DNA from: Neofusicoccum parvum
Taxonomy: Eukaryota; Ascomycota; Dothideomycetes; Botryosphaeriales; Botryosphaeriaceae
Reading direction: 5' to 3'
Assembly: GCA_020912385.1 (NCBI GenBank)
Contig: CP087214.1
Location: 1,984,001 to 2,048,000, forward strand
Length of the DNA stretch: 64,000 bases
Within the stretch, counting starts at the first letter, position 1; each line of letters begins with the position of its first letter. The position numbers and the translations under genes are program-made. Positions 36,401 through 45,220 of the stretch are shown piece after piece. The notes below the pieces were generated by a model. It was not told the DNA's origin and made no database searches. It saw only the letters and a list, made by a program, of their open reading frames with translations.

Positions 36401-37106
36401 TGTAGACACAGTCAGTGGAGTCCTTATGTCGAACTTGCAAAAGTACGACGCCGCACTTTTACTAGTGCGTGCTAATATGCCTTATATGCTGACACACCCC
36501 CTCACCTGTGGCGAAGTGCTTGAGGCACAGGTGGAGAGTCTGAAACATGAATTGTTGCTGAATTGTGGCTACTCGTGGTGAAATTGCTCTGAAATGCTAT
36601 TCTTGCTGTGGTTCGAACTCTTGAACCTTGATGAAACTTGGGACGGGGTACACCAAACCCCTTGTAGTAGGTTGGAGGGGAGCCACCCCCCCACTCGACC
36701 ATGATTGCAGTGGCATGCGCTTCCGGGCTCATAACTGTCGAACTTGCAAAAGTACGACGCCGCACTTTTACTAGTGCGTGCTAATATGCCTTATATGCTG
36801 ACACCTTATGAATACGAACAAGGTATGATTCACGCAATCCTTGAGGAAAAATACAAAATGATAGAGATCATGGACTCTGCGGAGATTGACGAAATACAAG
36901 AGGAGGATCAACATTTAGCAGTGCGTTTAGAGGCTTTGGTTGAAGAGTTTGACGCTAAGTTCACTGAGCTTTGCCAGCCATTCGATGAGTTCTTCTTCGG
37001 CTACTGGCGGAAAAGAATGGATGAAGTTGACGAAGAGACGGATGAATTTGCACTCGGGGATGTCGAGGCTGTTCTAGAGACGGGCGTTATTCTTGATGAC
37101 GAGTGA
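33416..37106 (+). CDS. NLR-like protein: fungal N-terminal STAND-type region plus ankyrin
   Basis: Model: exons 33416-33852, 33904-34711, 34774-34883, 34956-35176, 35229-36410 and 36823-37106; 1013 aa; phase kept at all junctions. Residues 1-110 (MDPFSFATGSVSLVSIGITL, then LCDGLVRY) are the helical N-terminal region seen on many fungal NLR/ankyrin proteins. The middle has no recognisable NACHT P-loop. Ankyrin-like repeats occur from about residue 530, for example GETPFHVTVCWARGLELLLK and NTPFQYALQLRQFETVRLFL. The final intron (412 nt, GTCAGT donor) contains the 240-bp insertion. It joins GMKHTCC to the acidic helical tail (EEIDEIQEEDQ-like, then FFFGYWRKRMDEV) that usually ends this family. 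If that intron is not spliced, the protein stops at 36475. The role is unknown; relatives are linked to non-self recognition. Confidence 0.72.
36427..36495. repeat. 69-bp direct repeat, left copy
   Basis: Identical base for base to 36736-36804. It starts TGTCGAACTTGC and ends ATATGCTGACAC. It lies in the last intron (or the extended 3' end) of the NLR-like gene. Confidence 0.92.
36496..36735. mobile_element. 240-bp insertion between direct repeats (possible non-autonomous element)
   Basis: Sequence of different character placed between two perfect 69-bp copies. It holds a perfect 8-bp inverted repeat CACCTGTG (36503-36510) / CACAGGTG (36526-36533), the string GGTTCGAACTC near 36610 that fits a Pol III B box, and GGGG/CCCC-rich self-complementary stretches further right. 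No coding capacity, terminal inverted repeat or poly-A tail is seen. The element class is unknown; it may instead be filler captured during break repair. Confidence 0.45.
36736..36804. repeat. 69-bp direct repeat, right copy
   Basis: Perfect copy of 36427-36495, offset 309 bp. The sequence to its right (CTTATGAATACG...) leads into the last exon, so removing 309 bp restores a single continuous locus. Confidence 0.92.
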
Positions 37107-37656
37107 ACTGAGGCTGCTTATGGAGAAGGAGAACAAAAAGTCGTGTTTGACAGACCCTCATGACATTTCCTAAGCTTTGTGTTTCTTTTTGACAATAACA
37201 AGTACTAATTACACTGGTCCGAAACCCTATGTCAGCACAAACTCAATTTAGTGTTCTCCGGGCGTGTTGGTGGCTCCTGAGCAGTAGTACCGAATGCTAC
37301 TGTCATGCCAGAGTGCTGAACGAAGTGAGCTGGCTGTGTTAACGATGGTGGCTCTGGCGGGAACATATGTCGTGAGTTTCGGTTATTTAGCTGCGGCTCA
37401 TCCGAAGCAATAAGTATCTTAAGATATTTTCTGCTTCACTACTCGTGTCAAACGAATCGCATTACTTCTTATCGGAAGGCTATAGCGGGGCCTTCAATGA
37501 AGTATCTAGCGCGGCATCCCCAGGCGTTATATTTCAGCCTTGGCAGCTGCAGCAACAATTTCATTGAAAGGCCGCAATGACGGTAAGCCAGGAAGACAAA
37601 AGGAGTGCTAATCACATTTCCAATGCAGCTCGTGACAGGGAAGCAACACTTCAACA
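37107..37656. other. Tail-to-tail spacer
   Basis: AT-rich 550 bp between the NLR-like gene and the CorA-like gene, which converge. Nothing recognised. Confidence 0.45.
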
Positions 37657-39479
37657 CTAATCCTTTTCCTTCCCACGCCAGATCGGAAGTTCCACATGCT
37701 TGTCTCTACCTCCTCTTCCCTTCCTCATTTTCTTGAACATTGCCCGCACTGACCGACTTATAAAGCAAACAAGCGCTTCGGCCAATTGCGTCGGCGACCT
37801 CTTCACCAAAAACACCCACACCAACAGCAGGGTCGCCAGTGGAACCGCCACCGCCCAGAACACCCAGAACAAGCTCTGTCCAGCCGCAAACTCATCACTC
37901 ATCGAGAAGATCCCCGCCGTCAGCGTAAAAGGCACCAGCACCGTCGCCAGCGCGGTCAGCCTCCCCACACTGCGGGCCTGGCTATTCGCAATCCGGCTCT
38001 CCTGGACCGACGACCGCTGCCCGTACACCATGATCATATCCCCAATCTGCTCGTCCAGGACGGTGATGCGCTCCAGCAGCCAGCCCCAGCTGCGGGCCTT
38101 GTGATGGGCGGCGGCGGCGCTGGACCTGGCGTCGCTCGCGACGCCGAGCTTGCGGCAGACGTCGTAGAAGTCCTTCTTCAGCCGCCGCGACACGAGCTGC
38201 TGGTCCGACATCTTCTGGAAGTCGTCGCGGCGCCAGGCGTCGTCGGCGTGGTGGAAGGAGCGCGACATCTCCTCGTCCCACAGGTGGATGTACCGCCACT
38301 CCACCGCGCGGATCGTGAGCTCCCAGAGCGAGAACACGACGCCGCAGCAGAATTTCGTGGCCGAGCTGGGGTCTGCGGTCGCGCCGTGTGGGAAGCGAGT
38401 GTAGAGGTTGAGGAGGCGGAGGCGGATGGACATCAGGGGCGGTTTGGTTCGGGGAGTTGCGGTCCAGGTGTTGGGGTCGTTGGAGAGTGTGTCCATGCCT
38501 ATGTGCGGCGCAATGGGTAGGGACTTTGCGTCATGCTCTATTTTGAAGGCTCGATTATCGACAATGGACTTTTGTTGCTTCTGTAAACGGTTGGTTAGTG
38601 GTCCTTGGGCTCGTTGTTTCTTACACAGAAATGAGCATACGCACAGTCTTGATGTTTTCGTATATCGTTGCGTCCCATGCTGGGTCAACAAGTATCACAG
38701 CTGGAGTAAAGGATCTGTTCAGCAAGAATAGATCGCGGATTCACTCCACATATGCTTACCATCCCAAGATTCTTCATTGTACTTAGTGCTCCAAAACGAG
38801 ACCAGGTGCGAGGTGACGGACCAAGAAAAGGGTCGTTTGACAAAAGTGCCAGCTCTCCTTTTTGGCGTCGCGTTTTCCTTCCAGAAGCTCCCAGCATTTT
38901 TGTAAAAACCTTCGCCAAGTTTGTGGAGCTGTAGGACCTGAACATTCCAGTATTGAGCTGGATCATGAAGATAGCCGTCAGCGTTCGTGATGTCTATGCT
39001 CCCCGGTCCTGAAGCTTGTGCGATGAATACAGATGGTGGAATTCTGAGCCGTGAGCCGAGTATGTCCGTAAACCTTGGATCCAGGCCTTCGAGGACGAAG
39101 AGGCGTCTCATTGGTGCTGACTGTTGCGTGGTTGCTTGCGACGAGGAAAATCTGGATGTTTCTCCCGCAGAGAAATATGTCCGAAGTTTAGCAGAAGAGT
39201 CAATCTGCGTGACTTTGGCCCTTTCGCTAGAGGAAAAGTCAAATATCGTAATGCATCCATGTTCAGAGGCGTTGTTGTCGTGATTCCGCCAGATGTTGTA
39301 AGCTGTGTTGTCGCTGTTGTCAGCGTCCTCTTCGAAGTCTTCAAAAAACCCTTCTGTCTCGATTGTTTCTTGGAGGAATATTCGATAGTTTTGCTCAAGA
39401 AGCTCATCTGTCCAAGTATGTTAGCTCTGTGTCCTGTTACGGTGACCATGATTCAAGTTAGACCATGTGTGGAAGCCAT
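37657..39479 (-). CDS. CorA-like two-transmembrane protein
   Basis: Model: complement of exons 39464-39479, 38760-39407, 38645-38700 and 37657-38580; introns of 56, 59 and 64 nt; 547 aa. The cytosolic N-terminal half has the block MRRLFVLEGLDPRFTDILGS, then RLRIPPSVF, which occurs in fungal CorA-like proteins of unknown role. The C-terminus holds two membrane segments, RLTALATVLVPFTLTAGIFS and SLFWVFWAVAVPLATLLLVW, preceded by a long helix, as in CorA channels. The Gly-Met-Asn selectivity motif after TM1 is replaced (GIFSMSDEF), so Mg2+ transport is doubtful. The first exon is only 16 nt with a weak GTCTAA donor and is the least sure part. Exon 3 is 56 nt and restores AVILVDPAWDATIYENIKT. Confidence 0.78.
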
Positions 39480-39964
39480 CGCCCGATTTTGGAAACTACT
39501 AAAGCTTGAGCGAAGCTTATCAGAGGTGCGGATTGGTGCTTAAATATCTTCCTACAGCTGAGCATGCACTGTGCACCCTTCGGGAGCTCCAGACAAGGCT
39601 GTATGTTGTGTGATCCAATACAGCCCTTCCGTGTTACATAATCATGCCCTTTAAGGTTGGCGTAATCACTGAATGGGGCGTTCTTGCATGAAGGCTGAAC
39701 TCTGACTCATAGAGGGTGCTCCCGCCGATGGTTAACAGGTAAAACACGCAGCAATTTCATTGCCCTCTCACGCTTGAAAGATTGACTAGCTGTCCGCAGG
39801 TGAGACACTCTTCCGGATGGCTCTGGCATATGTTGTGGTCCGTGGAGCAGCTTTGCATCATATCAAATGCTTCAATCCTTGCGTAGTTGAACTCAACAAA
39901 AACACCTACAAGTATTGATGCTAGCATTGAGCTGCAGCGCATTTATCTACACGAGCCAATATCC

Positions 39965-40000
39965 TATCTAGACGCTATGTCGTATCTAGACGCTATGCCG
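39965..40000. repeat. 18-bp tandem duplication
   Basis: TATCTAGACGCTATGTCG followed directly by TATCTAGACGCTATGCCG; one mismatch. Each unit contains CTAG. Confidence 0.8.
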
Positions 40001-40080
40001 TTCCATTGATTTTAAAATACGATACGGAGTCTCGACAGGTCGTGCACCAGGACAAATAATTCAGCCAAAAGAAAAGCTTC

Positions 40081-40101
40081 GCTCATACCTCGGGTATGAG
40101 C
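40081..40101. other. Perfect hairpin downstream of P450
   Basis: GCTCATACC and GGTATGAGC separated by TCG: a 9-bp stem with a 3-nt loop, 50 bp beyond the P450 stop codon on the minus strand. It would lie in the 3' UTR and could aid mRNA 3' end structure. A function is not shown. Confidence 0.5.
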
Positions 40102-40150
40102 TTGCTCAGTTTCAAAAATCATTTGACTGTAATACAAAAGACACTGCGTT

Positions 40151-41864
40151 CTATTGTACCACGGGAGTAAGTTTGCACATAAGAGGGCCTCTCATCCAAA
40201 CGGAATAGACAGGTTGGTCCCGCCAGTCTTTGCTTTCGGGGCAGAGTTCCAAATCAAATTTCCGGATTATAGACGCAAGGATAAGTCGGACTTCATGGTA
40301 AGCCAGGCTACGGATGGAAACAGACATGGTCAGCACACATGGCAACAAAAAGGTACATGGTGACGCCTGATGGGAAGGCTGCAGGAAAAACTTACTTCTT
40401 GCCGATACAGTTCCTCGGGCCATACGAAAACGGCTGAAGGATCTCCCTCTTGTCATTTGCGAATTCGCCTGTCTTGTTTTCCAGCCAGCGCTCCGGGATA
40501 TACTCGTCCGGGCGGGTAAAATTGGGGGGATAGCGGTACGACGCCCACTGCTGACAAGTCACTAATGTCTGCCAAAGCCGTTAGCCAACATGGTACACCT
40601 AAAACAGCGTTTTCAAGCTCACTCCGCCCGCGACCCAACCATCGCAAATCTTCGCTCCCTCAGCCGGCGTAACTCTTGGCGGCCCAATCGCCGCAGGCGG
40701 ATACATGCGGAACCCCTCCTCGACGCATGCATGCAGGTACTTCAAACCCTGCAGCCTCTCGACCGTAACGTCCTCCTCCCTCGGCGTTGCCTCTCTCACC
40801 TCCCTCTTCAGCTTCTCAAACTTGTCCGGGTTCGTCACCAAATACCACGTCAGCCCGGACAGCATCGTCGCCGTCGTCTCCGTGCCCGCCACCATGAACA
40901 CCTCCGCATTCGCATGCATCTCTTCCACCGGCATGCCCTCATTCCGCGCCATCATCTCGGCCCACAGGTCAGGCTTGTCGGAGCCCGCCGCCAACCGGGC
41001 GTCCACGCGCGTCACCGCGTAGTCCCACACCTTGCGGCGCGCGGCGGCCATCGACCGGGGCACGAACAGCGACAGGAACCACCACACGGCGGCGTAGCCG
41101 CGCAGCACGCGCGCCACCGTCATGCCGCGCGGCTGCGCCGTGATGGCGTGCACCCAGTCCTCCCAGCGGGTGTTGCCGTCGAGCAAGCCCAGCGGGGCCG
41201 AGAAGGTCAGGTCGGCCATGATGTCGAAGGTGGCGGCGTTGAACCAGGCGGACAGGTCGACGGGCGCGCCGCGCGCGGCGCCCAGGTTGGCCAGCAGCTT
41301 CGCGACGTGCGTCTTCAGCAGCGGCGCCTGGTTGCGCAGCGCGCGGTCCGAGAAGCTGTGCGACAGCGCCTTGCGCAGCCGCGCGTGCGCCGCCCCGTCC
41401 GCCGCCCGCAGGATGTCCGCCGCCCCGTTGAGCGCCGGGTCAAAGAAGGCCGCGTCCCGCGCGAACTCGGGCCCGCCGCCCGCCCGCCGGTGCCCGTAGA
41501 TGTCCTTGATCGCGCGCGGGTCGACGTAGCTGAGCTCGTTGGGGCCGACGCGGACGACGGGGCCGTGCTGCTTGTGGAGGGCGAGCATGAGCTCGGCTTC
41601 GCGGCCGAGGATGGTGGCGATGGCGCGCGGGAGGCTGGAGATGGCGTGGAGCGTTGGGCCGGGGTAGCGGTGGAGTGGGTGGAGGAAGACGCGGTAGGCG
41701 CAGGTGGAAAGAAGGGCAGCAAGCGTCTTGGTGGGGAGTTAAATTGATCAGATACTCTGCGGCGAAGTGGTGTGGATGGCTCTTACAATTGTGGCAGCAA
41801 GAACCGCCCACTTTGCTGGACTGGCATCCTGCAGGGAGACAATGGCGGCGGTTTGGGGCAACAT
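40151..41864 (-). CDS. Cytochrome P450 monooxygenase 1 (CYP65-like group)
   Basis: ER-anchored haem monooxygenase. Model: complement of exons 41787-41864, 40623-41726, 40396-40568 and 40151-40307; introns of 60, 54 and 88 nt; 503 aa. The N-terminus is a weak membrane anchor (ASPAKWAVLAATIT, LAALLSTCAYRVFLHPL) followed by HRYPGPTLHAISSLP, the usual Pro-rich hinge. The oxygen-binding I helix has AGTETTAT near residue 290, the ExxR motif is EEGFRMYPP, and the haem loop FSYGPRNCIGK places the Cys ligand at residue 448. The substrate-recognition part resembles the group containing trichothecene C-15 hydroxylase and related secondary-metabolism P450s, but the substrate is unknown. It sits beside a zinc-finger regulator and a second P450. 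Confidence 0.92.
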
Positions 41865-42418
41865 TTTGGCTTAGGTTGAACCAGTGTCTGTATTCTTGTT
41901 TGAATAAGGAAGGATAAGGGAAATTGACACTATATATACTATCTAGAATGCTAAGTGAAAAAGTCATTGGCTAGGGACAGATACGATGACTCCGCTACTT
42001 ATGTCCGAACGGAGTTTGCTCTTCAGCATAACAGAATCAGTGCACACGGGATTTCATCAATCCGAGTTCCGCCGATTATGATTATTCTACTTGTAGGCCT
42101 ATAGCCCCTTGAATGCCATGTAGGCATGAAGCGGCCCGAAAGCGTTGAGTGGTACCGGCCGGGTTTCCTCCCCCTTGCCGTAAATTACAAGACTGGGTGG
42201 GGACTACCGTCCAGTTTTGGGACGTTCTATTCACGTTAAGGCCTTAAAATAAAACTTGAATTTATCCTGAAAACTGAGTTAAGAGGAGATGACTCAATTA
42301 CTCCCTCGTACAGGTGAGACTTTGAGCTCACTGCGGCTGCGATGTTAATCATGCATCAAATGCAATTTTGTGACTCTCCATGCAGTTTATTTCTTGATTC
42401 CGGATGTAGTTGAATTTA
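41865..42418 (-). promoter_or_regulatory. P450-1 promoter with TATA box
   Basis: On the minus strand AGTATATATAG at about 41930-41940 lies some 70 bp upstream of the start codon and is a good TATA box. Further up, CGGCAAGGGGGAGGAAACCC followed by GGCCGG (minus strand, about 42150-42180) contains CGG/CCG half-sites of the type Zn2Cys6 proteins bind. Occupancy is inferred. Confidence 0.5.
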
Positions 42419-44422
42419 TCAATACCTGTACAAGTCCTTATATTTGCGGATGAAGTCGTGCAAGTCTTTCACCGAGTCTGTCACGATGTTCCGCATGTAC
42501 GCACAGCTCAAGTCGTCAGACTCCGCGACTCTTACGACCGTCCTTATGAGCCAGCAAACTTCTGTGGCATGCTTCATGAATCCCACTAAGTGTCGTTTTG
42601 GCGGCTCTCCTTTTTCCCTCTCGGTCACAGCATTCCACAATGACTCCCAATGGATCGTTGCTCGCCACACAGCTCCAAGTGTTTCTTTCCCGAATCCGGT
42701 TGTTCTGGCAGTGAATACGGTCGGCTGTAGAGCTACAGAAATCATCAGTCTTGACTCATGGTTTCGTGTGCCTTTCAAACTCACCGGCAATGAGTAGTAA
42801 CATGTGGTTCATTGTGAGCGACTCGTGCAGGTCATCAGGGACCCGTCCTTGGAGAAGCATTGGGATTAATTGACTTATGGAGGGTGGTTGTCTGTGCTGG
42901 ATTCTGCGTAGTAGCTCCTCGAACTCCGGTGCCGTCGCTTCGAAGAGTTCCTCGCTGCAGGGAAGGTCTCCTGTTATCTCTGACACGACCATTTGTGGCG
43001 GAGCATTGAAGAACATGGAGTTGTGACCATCTGCCCAGAACGCATATGTGGCGAGCCTGATGCCGCATGTTAGTCACATCGACACAAATTGAGACTTCTG
43101 AACAATGTACCTGATTCGTATTTCAGTTCCCACCCAATGCTTCCAATCCGTCCCCTGTGCTACATGTTTTGTTCCGAGGATGCCGTTAGCACGCATCGTT
43201 CTGATGAGTTTTGGGAATCTCTCCTCTCGAATTCGCCGACTCGTCTGCATGTTATTCATGCTGCCCTGGACTGCCACGGTGATCCATGCAGCTTGCAACA
43301 CTTCCAGATCAGGAAAATGCTGATTGCGCTGTGTACGATGTCCGAGAATGGCTTGGTCGAAAACATATTCTTCGATGATACGAAAAAAAGAGCGGCCCGA
43401 GATGGCGTTGTCTTGCAAGCCCGAGAACACCGACGCCGTAGCAAACATAGCCAATAGGAGCGGCGTTGACGCTGTTTCGGGAGAGAATGTTGGCCGGTGG
43501 ACCATGGGCGCGTGTGGATAGCAACGAAGGAAGTAAACTCGGCAAAATTCCCTGATGTTCTCGACTGTGAAGACAGATCTTGCTAACGGCAAGTCAAACT
43601 CCGTGGACTCTATTAGATGCTGGTTCAGCATTTGATCATGCGTGGACGATAGTACGAGAAGAATCTCCTCTACACGACCATCGAGACTACGATATCCACT
43701 GCTTGCTGGCAGAATATCGGGCATGTAGATTTGCTCTGAAGCAATGTCCCATTGCGGAAAATCTGGGACACGGTCGAAAAGCAGGTCACCCAAGCACCAA
43801 CTAAACAAGACTTCGTCGTCGGTTGGGAAGGGGTTGCCCGGTTCTGTTGACACATGCTCCGTCCTGATCTCTTCCATAACGTCCGCAGAAATTATGGTGG
43901 CGGGGTGCTCGCGCGAAGTGTCGGTGAACCCCAGTAGGAACTGCATTTGCATTGCTTCACCATCGCACTCTACGCGCCGGTAGGAGCACGGTGCATTTTG
44001 TGCACGACAGCGGGAGCAGGGCCTATTCCTGTCACAAGACGACTTGCTTCGGGCGCATCTGTCGCAGTTTTGTGCCTTGCGCCCAGGCTTAGCTCCTGGC
44101 GGGAGCGCGGAATCTCCTCTCCGCGGGCATGTCTTTGCGTGGCGTCGAGCAACTTCACTGGTTGCAAAAGTTAGAGTGAAAATCACATGGTATGTACATC
44201 TGACTCACGACTTTACAAAGCTGCAGCTGCAAAAGGGGCAGCGGGAGGATTTCTGGCCGGAATCTTGCATGGTTCAGCACACAGCAGGCCCCGGGTTTGC
44301 AGGCAGCAGGTCTTACGGGTAGCTTTGTGGCGGGCTAGATGGTTTCGTCTAGTGTATACCTTCTCACATTGAGGACACTGGTACTCAGACGCTGCCGCAG
44401 CGTGGTTGGATGGTGGAGACAT
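42419..44422 (-). CDS. Transcription factor with two C2H2-type fingers plus Zn2Cys6
   Basis: Nuclear regulator. Model: complement of exons 44317-44422, 44209-44263, 43111-44157, 42785-43056 and 42419-42732; introns of 53, 51, 54 and 52 nt; 597 aa. Finger 1 uses Cys16, Cys19, His32 and His36 (CPQCEKVYTRRNHLAR). Finger 2 uses Cys44, Cys47, His60 and Cys64 (C2HC). Both are completed only by splicing. The Zn2Cys6 cluster uses Cys85, 88, 95, 101, 104 and 111 (NCDRCARSKSSCDRNRPCSR). Residues about 215-450 form the fungal transcription-factor middle domain (REFCRVYFLRCYPHAPMVHR, then PTF). Such composite regulators often sit inside secondary-metabolite clusters. It lies between two P450 genes and shares a divergent promoter with P450-2. 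Confidence 0.9.
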
Positions 44423-45175
44423 GCTTTCTGCGAAGGGATGATGTGGCTTTCGGGACTGACGTTAAGGGAGGCTGGCGTAATGTTTTGGGGATCGGCAGGG
44501 GGTTTGCGGTTGGTGCCTTCGTCGCGTCTCGGCCCGGTAGGGGCATCGCCGGCTAGGTAGGGGTTTTGCCGCCTGGTAGGACTTTCGCCGCCATGTGTGG
44601 TGGGGTATTTGCCGGGGTTGCACCTAAACTCCGGTCTCATAATACGGTGAGATTGTGCGACTGGAAAGTAGAGCATACGAGTCTCCGGTGAAACCCGGAA
44701 TTGGTGACTGCCGGGTCAGAACGTCGACGCACGCATCGCCGGGCAGCTTCGCGGTGGCGTCAGATTGCGGCAACCATAAATTCTTTCTTAAAGCTAAGAG
44801 CAGCAACAATATCTACAGATCTTGTTTCTGACAGTATATAGTTTCAATAGCATAAGCCTCAAGATATACTTCTTTCTTCCCAGAGAACGAGCGTAATCCC
44901 GTAGTAGAGCCTCTATTGTACGAGATAGTCGAACTCTTGGGGCTTCTCACAGGCGGAGAAAGTATGCCAAGAGAGGATGATGTACTTGCGTTTCGCAGCT
45001 CAAAAGTCGGGTAGGCAATAACCCGTACCCGACTCGCCATCAGCCAATCCGCGGACAGGACTTGCAGTATATCCGGAATGATTCGATCCGCGAAACACTT
45101 TCCAACTCTGAAGATCCCCTTTCACTAGGCATTAATAGACCTGACCCGGCCATCTGCTACTTCTCCCATGGCACC

Positions 45176-45217
<42 letters not shown>
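44423..45217. promoter_or_regulatory. Divergent promoter regulator / P450-2
   Basis: 795 bp between the regulator start (44422, minus) and the P450-2 start (45218, plus). It contains a four-copy motif array at 44536-44615, further CCGG/CGG elements at about 44630-44710 (CTCCGGTCTC, GTCTCCGGTGAAACCCGGAA, TGCCGGGTCAG) and the ATC microsatellite at its right end. Confidence 0.6.
44536..44615. promoter_or_regulatory. Array of four GGTAGGG-N-TTGCCG motifs
   Basis: Copies: GGTAGGGGCATCGCCGG (44536-44552), GGTAGGGGTTTTGCCGC (44556-44572), GGTAGGACTTTCGCCGCC (44575-44592), GGTGGGGTATTTGCCGG (44599-44615). Starts are 20, 19 and 24 bp apart, close to two helical turns, all in one orientation. Each pairs a GGTAGGG-like half with a GCCG half, as expected for a regulator with more than one zinc module. 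That the neighbouring regulator binds them is inference. Confidence 0.65.
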
Positions 45218-45219
<2 letters not shown>

Positions 45220-45220
45220 G
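45178..45220. repeat. (ATC)n microsatellite ending in the P450-2 start codon
   Basis: About 14 uninterrupted trinucleotide units in the 5' leader. The last CAT unit supplies the A and T of the ATG at 45218. Confidence 0.93.

Larger units (their letters stand above)
39480..40150. other. Intergenic with short repeats
   Basis: Holds two 18-bp tandem units TATCTAGACGCTATGYCG at 39965-40000 and a 9-bp perfect hairpin at 40081-40101, listed separately. No gene is supported. Confidence 0.45.

Noticed and set aside
36550..36630. tRNA-derived SINE inside the 240-bp insert
   Set aside because: A B-box match is present, but the upstream A-box candidate (TGGCTACTCGTGG) fits badly and there is no tail; kept only as a possibility within the insertion entry.
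40590..41747. 385-codon plus-strand frame across P450-1
   Set aside because: Antisense shadow; the minus strand carries every P450 signature motif.
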